From: Puccinia triticina
Lineage: Eukaryota; Basidiomycota; Pucciniomycetes; Pucciniales; Pucciniaceae
Direction: 5' to 3'
Assembly: GCF_026914185.1 (NCBI RefSeq)
Contig: NC_070567.1
Location: 5,110,001 to 5,174,000 of the forward strand
DNA length: 64,000 nt
Each line of letters begins with the position of its first letter. Position 1 is the first letter of the stretch. Positions 34,281 to 46,186 of the stretch are shown here, in pieces. Below the pieces are notes generated by a model that ran no database searches, was not told where the DNA came from, and saw only the letters and a list, made by a program, of their open reading frames with translations. Made by a program: the position numbers and the translations under genes.

Positions 34281-35649
34281 ATTTATTTGATCCTCGCCGC
34301 ACTGCAACTGTTGATATTTCTTGATAGGTCTCCCTGCCGAATGTCCTTTGTTCACAGATTGCCTCATCCACTCATTTAGCACTATTCGCACTAACATCAA
34401 TCTCACCGCAAGACGTGAGACGTGCAAGGTACCTCCAAGAAGGGTGTTAATTCAGTTCGAAAATTGCATGTTTCCTCGGCTTGCTAGGATTCCACTTTGC
34501 ACGCCAAAAAAATGTTCGACTGAATCTCTGGGTCTGAGATCAAGCAATGAAGCTCTAGGCTTTGAAGCCAATGATGATTGAATTGCTATAAATATCCAAG
34601 ACCAGTGGAATAGTGTCGAGGGCTCAGCATTAAATTTACAATATGGAAAGAAAGAGTGATAATAGCTTGCAAGTAGAAAGACGACCGGCAGGAGTTTTCC
34701 AAATTCCACAAGCCTTGGGACTTTATCCTGGATTTTCCAACCAACAAACTTTTGTTGGGATATGGCATTGGGTCCCGCCCGGGAACAGTGGAAGATCAAT
34801 GTTCTGGTCCATTTGTAGACTCCGGTTGTTCCTCATGCCCTTGCCCTTGAGCCTGACGTGGCTTAGAGCGGGGTCTACCCAAACCTTGTAGATGAGATTA
34901 CATTTTTAAATTCCCTGCTTTTACCAAACGCTCTCGTAAATTCCCTGCCGCATGGGAAACCTGTTGAAGCTGTGGCCTCCGAATCGGAGGGAGGAGGAAA
35001 GAGCACCCAAGGAGAAAAGCTCGGGGGCAAGAAGAGGGAACAAGAGACCCAGAAAGAGGGTCTAAACTGCTAGCTGTGAGAAGGAAAAAAGGCTTCTCAC
35101 TACAGGAGACTCACTGGGTCTCAGGGAACAGCGCGCAGAGAACTGATGGTGTTTTGATTATCCAGATGAGCAGACTTTGTAGCTATTACAACTGAGGGAC
35201 AAGTTGTGGGTAGAAGGTGAACAAGCATATTCATCTGGAGGGAGGAAGAAAGAGTGACAGATGTGTGAAAGGGAGAGAAATGGACCCTGGGCAGTTTCGG
35301 TTTCAACAAAACTTTCTCAGCCAAGCAGCCGGGGCAGACTAGCTTACGGGTGAGAATCCTGCTCGGCAAGCAAGTACACTTTGCACCAGCCGGCGCCTCC
35401 GGCTTCCCGCTGAGGTTTGTGAGGACAAATTGCGGTTGGGCAGTGGGTGAGCATTTATCAGCGCGCCAGAGAACAATGAGTTGAGATGTCTCCGCTTGCC
35501 AGGGAGGACCCTCAGTTGAGTGGGCCTAGGTTGATTTGCAAGGATGATTTCTGCCCACCAAGCAAGTGTAGGTTTTGTAGCTGCTCCGGCTAGCAAAGAC
35601 AAGGTCATTGCGGATTCCTCCGCCTGTACCCGTGGCAAATAATCAGCCA
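34281..35649. other. Intergenic, no supported gene
   Basis: Several short frames on both strands without domain signatures. Nothing else is recognised. Confidence 0.45.
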
Positions 35650-35800
35650 CGTTTGGCTGCCGTGTTATACATCATAAATGGTTGAATTTATGACACCGCA
35701 ACCCAAAGTTTGCCCTCTGTTGCCACCAAAAATTTGAAACCCCCGGGGGTCGCGCGTCATAAATTCAACCATTTATGAAATATAACGCGGCAGCCAAACG
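35650..35800. repeat. Imperfect hairpin of about 150 bp (MITE-like)
   Basis: CGTTTGGCTGCCG...CATAAATGGTTGAATTTATGAC pairs with its mirror GTCATAAATTCAACC...CGGCAGCCAAACG. The arms are about 42 bp with a GC-rich loop. No clear TSD, so transposition is inferred only from the structure. Confidence 0.6.
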
Positions 35801-36405
35801 GGGCCTCAATTGTTGCAATGACAAAGGAGCCCATCAACCAAATGTCAACAAGGTCACTCCTGGTCGCTTGCGCTGGGTAACAAGCAGCCATCTGTTTGCA
35901 GAATAATATGCAAGCTTGATACATATTAACCAGCTCATTAAACATTTGTCAGCTTGCACCCGCCCCAGATGATTGACTTCTGGTGATCTGAACTTTGAAG
36001 TTCTATAAAGCCCTTTCTTGTATGTACAGAAATTACATAGAAAATATGAATGTACAACTTTGAACCATTTGGGTGCTTTCCTTTCTACAACAGGTGTCTT
36101 TATGAATGGCGCCTGTGGCCTGTTGGTTTGTTGGTGTCCTTCTGATTGGCCAATGGCACAATTTATTGCACAAGTTGGTACAGCCAAAAAGGGCATGGTC
36201 ATGCAGATGCTGTGTGTATGAATCCAAGTGATCAGTGTACTGGAGCAGAAGTTGCCTCTTGCCACATTAGGATTGAAACCTTTGAAGTCATTCACTACTT
36301 ATATTTAAATAAGCTCCAGCCTCCCGGCCCTACACCCAACAGCATCCTATCAATATTTTACTGCATTTCTTTCCCATCAGTACCAGAGGCTTCCTCTGCT
36401 TCATC
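35801..36405. other. 5' flank of the interrupted secreted-protein gene
   Basis: No supported gene. The last 60 bp before the ATG at 36406 are pyrimidine-rich, like other leaders in the window. Confidence 0.4.
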
Positions 36406-38176
36406 ATGATATCCTCCAATCTTCACCTAGTCATTCTTTTTGTCTTCTTTGTGTCTATCCCTTTGTCATACTCATATCCTCAGACCCCCCAAACCCACCC
36501 TTCATCATCCATTCCAGTGGTTCTGTTGACACAACCAAAAGCTTTGGTTGGCGGCACTGCACCGGCCCGCACAATAGAAACTTCTAACAGAACCATTAGA
36601 GGTACCGGACTGATTGGTCCGCAAGGCAATCATCCAGATTGGTTCATGATTTCCCCTTGTCTTAATCTGCAAGCTGAATCACCAAGTTGGTTTGCATCTT
36701 TCCTAACCTTAGGTCCTACCGCAATGGAGAATACATTCCCGGCCAACAGGATCATTCTTGGTGAATCAGTATTTCTCTCTCTTCAAAATTCATGATGGAG
36801 TAGCACGTGTTGATACTGAAGAGATGCCGATGCTTTGTTTGCTACATTCATTGGTAGATTTCATTGTTATCTAGCTATATCCCTACGGGGACTATGTAGA
36901 GAATCTGCCGTTGGACCCGCGGCAGGTACCCGGCACCCGCTGGCAGGTACCTCCGGCACCCGCCCCGCACCCGCGCGCGGGTGCCGGGTGCGGGTACGGG
37001 TGCCTGTTTTTTGGGTAAAACGGGTGCGGCACCCGGGTACCTGCCCAGGTACCGCCCCAGCTCCCCCGGATGCGGCGGAGTTTGGGTCGTCCAGACGAAG
37101 AGGCTACAGCATAGCCTCGTCGTCCGGGAGGAATCCCTTCCGGGAGACGAGGCTGATGTAGCCTCGTCGTCCGGGAGGAATCCCTTCCGGGAGACGAGGC
37201 TGATGTAGCCTCGTCGTCCGGGAGGAATCTCTTCCGGGAGACGAGGCTGATGTAGCCTCGTCGTCCGGGAGGAATCCCTTCCGGGAGACGAGGCTGATGT
37301 AGCCTCGTCGTCCGGGAGGAATCCCTTCCGGGAGACGAGGCTGTTGTAGCCGTCGTCCGGGAGGAATCCCTTCCGGGAGACAAGGCTGTTGTAGCCGTCG
37401 TGCGGGAGGAATCCCTTCCGGGAGACGAGGCTGTTATAGCCTCGTCGTCTGGGAGGAATCCCTTCCGGGAGACGAGGCTGTTGTAGCGTGTCGTCCGGGA
37501 GGGATCCCTTCAGTGAGACGAGGCTGTTGTAGCCTCGTCGTCCGGATCCCCGCGGAGGACGAGGCTACAACAGCCTCGTCTCCCGGAAGGGATCCCTTGC
37601 GGACGAGCAGGCTGTATCTCGTCGTCCGCAAGGGATCACTTGCGAACGACGAGTTGTAGCCTCGTCGTCTCGTCGTCCGCAAGGGATCACTTGCGAGCGA
37701 CGAGGCTGTTGTAGCCTCGTCGTCCGCGGATCCCTTGCGAGCGACGAGGCTGTTGTAGCCTCGTCGTCCGCGGATCCCTTGCGGACGACAAGACTACAAC
37801 AGCCTCGTCTCCCGGAAGGGATCCTTTCCGGCGGCACCCGCCGGTACACCGCCGGTACACCCGCGGCACCCGCCGGCAGGTGCCGGGTACGGGTGCGGGT
37901 GCCTGTTTTTCAGGTAAAACGGGTGCCGCTGGCACCCGGGTCCAACGGCAGATTCTCTAGGACTATGCTAGTAAATGCCCAATAGCATTTCCTGAAGGCT
38001 TCACAATCTTGCAAAACTTTAGCGCCTGTGACATTGCCCGAGTGGAAAAAATGGTCCTTATGGAATATTCTATTGTTCTCAACATTGAAGCGAAACTGAT
38101 TAGCAGACTTTCATTGGCACCTCTGTACTTTTCTGATCAGAAAAAAGTTGCCATTGTCTTCAAGGGCTTCTTGTGA
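36406..38176 (+). pseudogene. Putative secreted-protein gene interrupted by a transposon
   Basis: Exon 1 (36406-36768) encodes 121 residues beginning with a strong signal peptide: a short N-region, hydrophobic core LHLVILFVFFVSIPL, and a likely cleavage near SYS-YP. A donor GTATTT at 36769 and acceptor TATCTAG before 36875 join in phase 0 to exon 2. Exon 2 is cut after 22 nt, at 36896, by the TAGAG copy C, whose TSD GGACTATG repeats on the far side. The frame resumes without shift at 37968 and stays open to 38172/38176 (..CPIAFPEGFTI..). It ends at TGA 38176 or continues through a GTGAGT donor at 38173. No domain is recognised. Because insertion plus TSD lies in coding sequence, this allele is probably non-functional. 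Confidence 0.6.
36897..37959. mobile_element. TAGAG-ended hAT-like non-autonomous element, copy C
   Basis: The longest copy (1,063 bp), with ends TAGAGAATCTGCCG and the reverse complement, and perfect TSD GGACTATG at 36889-36896 and 37960-37967. The inside holds about eight tandem copies of a 47-bp unit (start GAGACGAGGCTGATGTAGCC, period exactly 47 around 37141-37330) that alternate CTGATG and CTGTTG variants. Same orientation as copy B. Confidence 0.9.
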
Positions 38177-39062
38177 GTAACCAGCCTCATCATTGGGCTC
38201 TTGTTTTTCTTACTGATCCTGATCTCTGTTCCTCCCCCCTACATGATTAAAATCCTTCCAAAGGGAATCTACTCCCACATTGGGCAAAACGTGCAAATCC
38301 ATGGTAAAAAATCACAGTGGTATGTTAACTGCTTTGGAAACAATGTAAGTGAGGCACCTATGATACACTTAAAAATGATAGCGTATCAAGTATGCATTTA
38401 CCCCGCAACCAGGAAAACTCTACATGCCTTGGAGATGGGTCAAGCACTGCCGATCACCTTTTCTACTTCACTCCGCTTGGCAATTGTGGTTACGTTATCC
38501 AGATAAAGTAAGCCAGTCAACCACCTGCCACCCTTCCACATAAAAACATGCTTATACAAGTCTTCTTGCTTTACAGGGATTCTAAGACTTCATCAATCTC
38601 ACCTTGTTTTGTCTTTTGCAAGCCACCCCAGTTGTCTCAGGGGCTCAACGTCTTCTAATTTTTGTGAGTGTTGTGCTCTTTGATGCAAAATGTCCTTCTT
38701 TGTTGTTTGCACTCTATCCCAAGGACTCCAAGAAATTCCGGATTTTGAAAAAGTCTGGACTATGAGAGCCATCTGAGGAGATTTAGCCCGAAGCACAGAC
38801 AGCAAATGTGACACATGTTGACATTTCTAACATTAAATTTACTTGTTGAGTGTTGGAGGTCTTTTCCATAGAAAACAGCATTGTCTCTCTGTATGCATTG
38901 AAAGGCTTCATTGTTTCTAACTATGTAGTACATATTCCACCTTGTGTAAAACTTCAATATGTATTTGTTTTCCAACAGGAAGAAAATAATAGAAGACAAG
39001 AATAGAAATAATGGAAATATGTCTATACTAAAGAATCAACATGACAGATGGCACTGCTAATA
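38177..39062. other. Possible 3' exons of the interrupted gene, then intergenic
   Basis: An open stretch at 38201-38506 overlaps sequence that could be a downstream exon of the secreted-protein gene, but I could not find a splice solution that stays open. No other gene is supported. Confidence 0.3.
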
Positions 39063-39479
39063 GGGGGGTTCACGATTGAATTTTACTAAACTTTGGAGGC
39101 AAATTTAAGGCCTTCATGAACAAAATTTTAAAATTTTTGGAAAATGCAAGTAGCAGGTGATACAGATTGATTGGTGCAACTTATCAATTTTTTTAAAAAA
39201 ATTTCATAAACACTGCCGGCATAATTAGCTGGGCTGAGGTTATCCCAGTTAAACTAGGATGCACTCAACCAATTTAAATTTGGTTGATCTCAACTGATGA
39301 AATAAAAATCCAAGGGGCCCCCCTTGGTTTTATATTTCATTGGTTGAGATCAACCCATTTAAGATTGGTTGAGTGCATCCCAGTTAAACTGGGATGACTT
39401 CATCCTAGCCAAATATGCTGGCAGTGAAACACCTTAAAATGTGTCCCAAAGTTTTGTAAATTTCAATTGTGAGCCCCCC
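39063..39479. mobile_element. TA-flanked MITE with G6 ends (Tc1/mariner-like)
   Basis: The ends GGGGGGTTCACGATTGAA and the reverse complement of TTCAATTGTGAGCCCCCC form inverted repeats of about 35 bp reaching AAACTTTGG. TA occurs on both sides (39061-39062 and 39480-39481). Length is 417 bp, of which 216 bp are a nested second element. Confidence 0.68.
39211..39426. mobile_element. CACTG-ended hairpin MITE nested in the TA-flanked MITE
   Basis: The 216-bp unit is nearly a full palindrome: CACTGCCGGCATAATTAGCT pairs with AATATGCTGGCAGTG, and ATCCCAGTTAAACT, GGTTGAGTGCATC and GGTTGATCTCAAC have mirrored partners around a CCAAGGGGCCCCCCTTGG centre. The 3-bp flank AAA is on both sides. CACTR ends with a 3-bp TSD fit the CACTA/EnSpm superfamily; a 3-bp AAA match is weak evidence by itself. 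Confidence 0.7.
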
Positions 39480-39481
39480 TA

Positions 39482-41199
39482 ATATGGCGGCGTCATAAGA
39501 GTGAACAGAAACTTGAAACGTTACACTAACACCGACCGAAGCCGGTAACGTGAGTGAGAAGTAAGTGAACCTAGCTGGGTAAGCTAGGTATCAAGACCTT
39601 CTCCAGTTGTAACTCGTCCGGACCTTGACATAAGACCTATTGGGTCCTGTCTACTGTAGCCCGGCTACAACTGTCTGAAAATGGATCCGACACTGGCTCA
39701 GTCCCAGTGACGTACGGACTAAGGACGATGCTGTGTTTGCAAGCGCAAAATCTAAGCCCAAGGTGCTCGCAAACCATATTGGTTGCGTGCGAGCACCAGC
39801 AGATTTTTGTGCTACACATGGGCAGCCCCAAGCCGAGCTGTAATAATCAGCCTTGCTTTCCACACATTGACCCAATGAACTCTTCTTATTTCCCTCCGTC
39901 CCGGACGAGCTGGTAAATTCTTGTCGCATTGCGCCAAGGGGCCCGCGTCATTCGCATGGCCCCTGCCTGTCCCTACATCAATTACCAAGGGAGTTGACTT
40001 GGTACACGGCAGTTGTACGGATTAAGTTTTTGCCCGTCAAAACTGCCGTCAAAGACAAAACACCCGCCTGATTGACCGCCCACCTGTCGGCCTCCAGTCA
40101 GCCAGCAAAATGACCACCAAACTACCAACCAACCCGCCGGATTTTGCAGTCAGGTAAGTAACCCGTAACTTTACCCCAGCCAAATGGCCGGCAAAATTAC
40201 CTGACCAACGATCCGCCGCCGGCCACAGCGTCAACATGCAGTCAACATTCACTAACAGCCTTCAGATTGGCAACGATGGGCAACCAACACCTCGACAACT
40301 CCTCCCGTTCGCTATGTAACCCAAAAAAAAGGGCAGAGGGGGCCAAGACAAAGTCCGCCCATCAGAGGGACACATCACTCTTGGCCCTCACCCATCCACC
40401 TGCCTCATTTTTTCTAAGTCCGCTCATTGGATCACCACCACCCTCCATCTCCCCCACCCTCACCAACCCACATACGTGTCCCTCTGCGCCTGCCTCCTCC
40501 TTGCCCGGCCCACACCCCATCCACAGCACGCCCACCTCCACATTGTATCCTCCATTGAGCTCTGCACCTCGCTTGGCTCCATCGGCTCCTTCCAAGCCTT
40601 GTTCCCCTGACTATTGCTCCTCCTTGCCTGCTTGAATTGCTTTGTCCTCTCCTGTCCCATCCCACCTCCCTTGTCCCGCTTCTCCTCTTTGCATGGCTCT
40701 CCCCTCCCCTTTTCTGGCTCAGAAAATCTGGTAGGTGGGCGATGGACGGACGGGATTCTCTGTGATGTGGAAATGCGGTCACTGATTGCACAGTATGGGC
40801 CCAATCCAGCGGCGGCAGATACAACGGCGCTTCTTGACAGAGAATCTGCGGCCACCGAGCAGGCTCGCCTGGGGCTGGGAGCCAATGCAGTGCCAGAATG
40901 GACGACTCGCTCCATCACCGGGCCAACTTCCCCTCCAACCTTGCAATCTCCTGCGAGCGCCGGCCAGGCCGGGAGGACTTGTGCGCCAAGCAGAACCACT
41001 TTGGCGACAACCTGGCCGCATTCGGGATTGCTGCCAAAACTTGGGACGCCTCCTTTGCGCCTCTTGACTACTTGCTCCCGCCCAGGAACACCGACTGTCT
41101 GCGCAGGAGACCAAGAATGGAGAAACTGAAATTGGTACTTGGCACCATCACCGTCCAGGTTGGTACTTCAAACTGGAACCCATCCTATTGAGATCTGGC
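39482..41199. other. Intergenic with overlapping GC-rich open frames
   Basis: Frames at 40267-40635, 40614-41129 and 40898-41191 (plus) and 40460-40999 (minus) overlap. The stretch near 40786-40855 (AQYGPNPAAADTTALL) recurs in diverged form at 41958-42014 next to GAGAAGCTGCTCTC, so part of it is repeated DNA. The frame at 40898-41191 reads like protein but no family is recognised. Confidence 0.3.
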
Positions 41200-41342
41200 C
41201 CTGTAGGACCCTGGGAACTGTTTTGACAGCAGCATCAATGTTCCAACAGGCAGAGAAAGGATCTTGATGACGATGATTGAAGCAAGACCTATCTGCTCCG
41301 GACCACCCGCCATCCCTCAACGATTCACCTATAAGACAAAAG

Positions 41343-41660
41343 TCTTTGAGAGGGTTTGAGGGTGCTGTTAGACACAAGCGGACAAGCGGACAGCGGTGGA
41401 CAACGGCACAAGACAAACCTTTGAGAGGGTTTGAGGGTGCTGTTAGACACAAGCGGACAAGCGGACAGCGGTAGATAACGGCACAAGACAAACCTAGACG
41501 GTAGTCAAACGTGATCAGCTTAGCAAAGTGAGAGTTGAGCAAATGTTGATTTGGTTCATTACTAGCACACCTTTGAGAGGGTTTGAGGGTGCTGTTAGAC
41601 ACAAGCAGACAAGCGGACAGCGGTGGATAACGGCACAAGACAAACCTAGAGAATGAGCAG
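41343..41660 (+). repeat. Tandem direct repeats of about 76 bp, LTR-like remnant
   Basis: CTTTGAGAGGGTTTGAGGG starts repeat units at 41343, 41419 and 41571, each running through GACACAAGCGGACAAGCGGA. A second motif (GTGATCAGCTTAGC) recurs at about 41510 and 41730. The arrangement resembles the internal duplications of the copia LTR near 45.9 kb, but the sequence differs. It is probably a degraded LTR. Confidence 0.5.
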
Positions 41661-44029
41661 TAAAGATGAGACCAAGGAAACAATGATGAGAAAAGATGGA
41701 AACGGAAACAGACCTAGACGTCAGTCGAACGTGATCAGCTTAGCGAAGTGAGAGTTGAGCAAATGTTGATTTGGTTAGAGAACCGTTACAAAGGATGTGG
41801 TAGCGGTATAAGAACTAATCAACTAGGTTTAAAACTCAAACGGAAAGCGGAACAAAGTGCGACTATCACGGAATATGCAAAATGAAACATGAACTAGACT
41901 ATGCATATGGAATACCGTCTAATATCACCTGGATCTCCAATCAACCATCTTGAAATTGCACAGTATGGGCCCGATCCAGCGGCGGCCGATACGACGGCGC
42001 TTCTCAACAGAGAAGCTGCTCTCTCAATCTAGCAACATGGCCCCCTGCTCTCTCACTCTAGTATGGCCCCCGATACTTCACCATTCTCTCATCTCATCTT
42101 TTGCCCTTCTCTAGCCAGCCTTGAAAGCAGAACAAACAAACAAAAAAAGAGATAAAAAAACTTTAAAATTCAATAAAAACAAAAAAAAGTGCCCAGGTGG
42201 CCGTAAAGCCAAAGTGAGCGTGTCTTGTGAGTTGACCCGAGTATGTCTGCCAAAAGGGATCGGAGAGCTGTGAGCAGCAGTGGATCTGGAAGTGAGCGTG
42301 GTTTTGGGCTCGGGGTGATGTGATCAGCCGGCAATTGTGGTCAAACAGTGAGCAAACGGCCCTGATCAATTTTGTAGGGGGGCTCGGGTTCGATGGCAAA
42401 TTGCCGCTGGGGTCGAGCCACCCTTACTTTTGCCAGCCGCTTGCCCAATTGCGCATTGGCGGGGGTGCCGCCAAGTTCGGCGGTCCGCTTGACGGTTGAC
42501 CGGAGGCCGGCATCTGAACGGTCAAGAATGGCTGGGGCGCGTCCGTCAAATTGACGACCGGACTTTGGGCGCTTTGATGGCGATGTGCAACTGCCATGTA
42601 CATATACACTTTACTCGACCGCGCTTCATCCTGATTCACCTCAGGGGTGCGATGGTGGGTGTGTGATGGTTATAAAAGGTTGGGTTCTCCTCTTCTGCAT
42701 AGAGCTCTGAAACCAGTTCCTTCTCCTGATTTCTTTTTGTGAGAGGCCGGGCTCTGGATGATTCCTTCATTGCAGGGGAGCGAGTGAGGAACGAACAGTT
42801 CCCCCCTGTCCATGGAGGCGACATGAGCGGACAAGGCCTGGGCGTACCTGAGGGGGGACGAGCGCCGAGGGAGTGCCGAGTCATGCACATTGACGAACTC
42901 CAACCACGAGGGGCATATAAGTATGATCCCTCGGTGCGAGGAGCGCCTATCCCCCAGCGCTCTTTCTCCCCACCATCGCCCAGAGCCAGTCACTCGAGAC
43001 GCTCTCCTTTTTTCTCACAAATCCGATCTCTTCTTAGCTCTTCGTGTCCTTTCTTCCTTAGATCTGAGTGTGGTTTCCCTTCCAAGCTTCCGAGCTCTTT
43101 GTGTGATTGTATTCTTCCAGCGATCAACTCGTCCTTTCGTAGTATCTTCGCACTTTCGCCTTTATTTTTATCTCGCGCTAATCTTCACGTCCTCTCTCGA
43201 TAACCGTTTGAAGCCCCAAGTCGGCACCAAGGTCTTCTCGCAGAACTTCAAATTGGTAAGATTTACTCATAGTTACTATACATTTTGAATACGACGTGAA
43301 CCAAGCTATTTCGATGCTACAATCCGCGTACACCTTCATCTACTTCTATATATACATATACAGCTAAAACGCTGTCGATATCTTTCCTTAAAACGCGTGA
43401 CCACAAGCACATCAGCTTCCTATCCGCTTAAACTTATACCCATGGCTTTTCGTACGGCCTTTTATTTTTGGCTCGCCGACAGATAATCTCTGATTCGAAG
43501 ACACTTGACTCTGCCATTCCGATTGCGAGAACCAAGCTCTTGTAAGCTCCAAACCGCATGATAATTTGTCTAAGCTCATCAGCTCTCATCCATTTAAGCT
43601 GACACAAGCATTTGGCACACGTTTCTGCTCAATCATTTAGACTGCTAACTCAAAACACTTGGCGCTGTCACTCCGATTGCGCGAATCAAGCTCTAGTAAG
43701 CTCCTATCCGCAATGGAATATATCTGATGTTCGGAAACTGAATAGTTATTATATCTGTTAACTATCTTAACGCCTTTTCATAGAAAGTCAGAGTTTTCAG
43801 AAGTGAAGGATTTCGTCACGCGTACAGAGAAAGCACATACTGGTGGCAATTTTTAGACGCACTAAACGAATTTTCGTTTCGGTGGTTTTCCCTTGTTGCG
43901 TACAAATATTTTTATAAAAGTATGCATCTCCCTCGTTTCGCGCCAATTTTGATGAGACACAGTTGCATGTGTCTAACTCTCATTGACATTCATGTTGTTG
44001 TCTTAACATTCAAATTGTTTATTTAGAAC
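41661..44029. other. Region upstream of the DIRS-like element ORF1
   Basis: Frames at 42739-43203 and 42890-43288 lie in a pyrimidine-rich stretch and lack domains. Near 43517 and 43673 a 40-bp segment (CCGATTGCG.GAA.CAAGCTC) is repeated 156 bp apart. This is probably the 5' non-coding part of the retroelement; its terminal repeats could not be located. Confidence 0.35.
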
Positions 44030-45601
44030 ATGGGAGTGCAATCAGCTACGGCACGGGCGGCTCCTCGTAGCGCGAGCATGAACCCTGGTTCAGACAAAGC
44101 TGTAGTAGCAGACGCTTTGACTCCAGGCGCATTTTTAACGCCTGGCGAGGCCTCTCGAGGTAACGAGGTCGGTCAACCTTTGCAGGAGAGATCCGGTGAG
44201 GAGACAGCCCAGGAAATCCTGGTTGCTGAAAATGAAGCCGGCACTGGTTTAGAGTCCGTGATTACCATGCCAAATCTATCGAAAGATGTTGTTAACCAGA
44301 TTTTGAAATCCACGAACGTCCCACCACCTGCGATATCAGTGTCAGACGATTTAGAGGAGGAGAGGACCCATATTTGGGCTAAAATCTTAGAAGCGCAATC
44401 GGCAGGCGATATAATCTTGACCAAACATTTGATGATTGTGTGGTCTTCGCTCGATGAGGCGAAGAAGAAACCTCCAATCGCGCGAGCAGTTTCAGCTACG
44501 CCGGTCCTACTCACGGTTGAGTCTCGTATGGTATCGAAGTCGGTGAAAGCAGAGAAGGAGCATGGCTTGGTCTACGCCATTGGGGCGGTCTCCTCTCACC
44601 AAGATGCGGGGTTTACCCCTTATTTTGAGGAGAACATTAAATGTTTGAAAGCTCCCCTTCCTTTGACTATTTTCAATAACGGTGAGTCACTTGCTGGTCG
44701 ATCACAGTCCAACGTTTAGACTAGGTCCTGAATAGTTGCGATACCTCATTTAGATTGGAAGAAGCGAGCCATAAGGGCACACATCAACCTTAGACAGGCT
44801 CGCCCCGGCGATAACGACAAAGCGTATAGAGGCCTGGCCTATCCCTCCGAGTGGTCTCAGACCCATTCCGATTGGACCAAAAATCACAGGAATTTTTATC
44901 TGACTTTAAGAGATATCTTTGATAAGGGGTTGTTCGCGGCGAAGCTGCTCTTACACAAGGAAAACTGTGATGCAATTGCAAGCAGTGGACACGGGTTTAT
45001 GACTGCTTTTCGCTATGACATGGCGGTCAGAGAAACCGCTTTCGCGCATCGAATCGCATCTGAAGATGGCTCCGCAGTTCAAGAAATCTCAGTCCACCAA
45101 ACCCTGTTGATGCAGTCTTGTTACACGACGGCGATGTCCTTCGGAGAAGTAACGTGGACCGAGAACAAGTACGCACCTGGGCAAGAGTTCTCACACATCG
45201 ACCCCGAGATCGGGGTGACGGCTAGTTTATCGGCGCATGCTCAATCCTTCCCGTTCGACCCTGTCGACACCTACGGCCGTCGTCATACTGCCATGTATGG
45301 AGCGGTGCAACACTACCAGCACAACCCTGGTTCGTTCTACTCCTCCCCGCAATACCCCAGTAACTCTGTTGGTTATCCGGGCCCAAGGCGACAGCCATCC
45401 TACCCTCCTCCTGGAAACAGTATGGGCGAGGGGTCCAGATTTTTCAAGGACCAAAGCGGTCATCAAAGACCTTTCGAATCGAAAAAGCGCTCACGCGGCT
45501 ACCATGGAGCCAACTTCGTCGAAGGTTTCGTCGATAGACGCCAGGGGAGAAACGTGCCTCATGCTCATCCAGGCGGCCCTCCGGCGCAAGGGAAGAAGTA
45601 A
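44030..45601 (+). CDS. ORF1 (gag-like) of the DIRS-like retroelement, with an intron
   Basis: Two exons, 44030-44681 and 44754-45601, joined by a 72-nt GT-AG intron (GGTGAGT...CATTTAG) in phase, giving 499 residues. The middle is helical and charged; from about residue 400 the protein becomes rich in Tyr, Gly, Pro, Ser, Gln and Arg, and it ends in a basic tail (GGPPAQGKK), as expected for a nucleic-acid-binding gag-like protein. There is no CCHC knuckle. The identification rests mainly on its position ahead of the RT ORF. Without the intron the first frame stops at 44719. Confidence 0.55.
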
Positions 45602-45839
45602 GACCACGTTTCTTACCTCCCAATCGAGTTTTCCATGTTTTTGTTTAGAGCCCCTGTATTTTACGTGCGCGTGATAGATGGTTTTTTCCTTTTTCGTACC
45701 TTCGATTCTTTTCCTTTTACGCCTATGGTTCTCACTTGTCCCTGACTTATGCTTAGTGCTCAAAGACACTTATCATCAATTTTTTCTATCTTATGTGTTC
45801 TCGGTTTTTGACTGTTTTGTTGCCACTCTTGGGCTATCT

Positions 45840-46175
45840 TATAGAACGTCTAGGCGCAGAGAGTCTTTATAAAGACCAGCGAGTTAGTTGGAACACGACA
45901 CGAGACTGAGTTGAGACGACTAGCAAGCACACCTTTATAAAGACCAGCGAGTTAGTTGGAACACGACACGAGACTGAGTTGAGACGACTAGCAAGCACAC
46001 CTGATGTGTGATATGAGTTGAGACAGAAATGAGTAACTGAATGAAGAAAAGAGAAATAGAAAGCGGTACACAATTACTATTTAGACTAACATTCAATTAG
46101 GTTTCATTTAGGTTTACAACTATGAGTATCACTACATGACCGGTTGACGAGTATGCTACTACTGAGAATTCAATA
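45840..46175 (-). repeat. 3' LTR of the copia element
   Basis: 336 bp. In transcript orientation it starts TATTGAATTC and ends TCTATA, so the usual TG...CA ends are replaced by TA...TA. It contains a 68-bp internal tandem duplication (starts at 45865 and 45933 on the plus strand). Confidence 0.92.
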
Positions 46176-46184
46176 CCCTCCCTT
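46176..46184 (-). other. Polypurine tract
   Basis: AAGGGAGGG on the minus strand lies directly next to the 3' LTR and is the expected plus-strand primer. It fixes the LTR border at 46175/46176. Confidence 0.8.
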
Positions 46185-46186
46185 GC

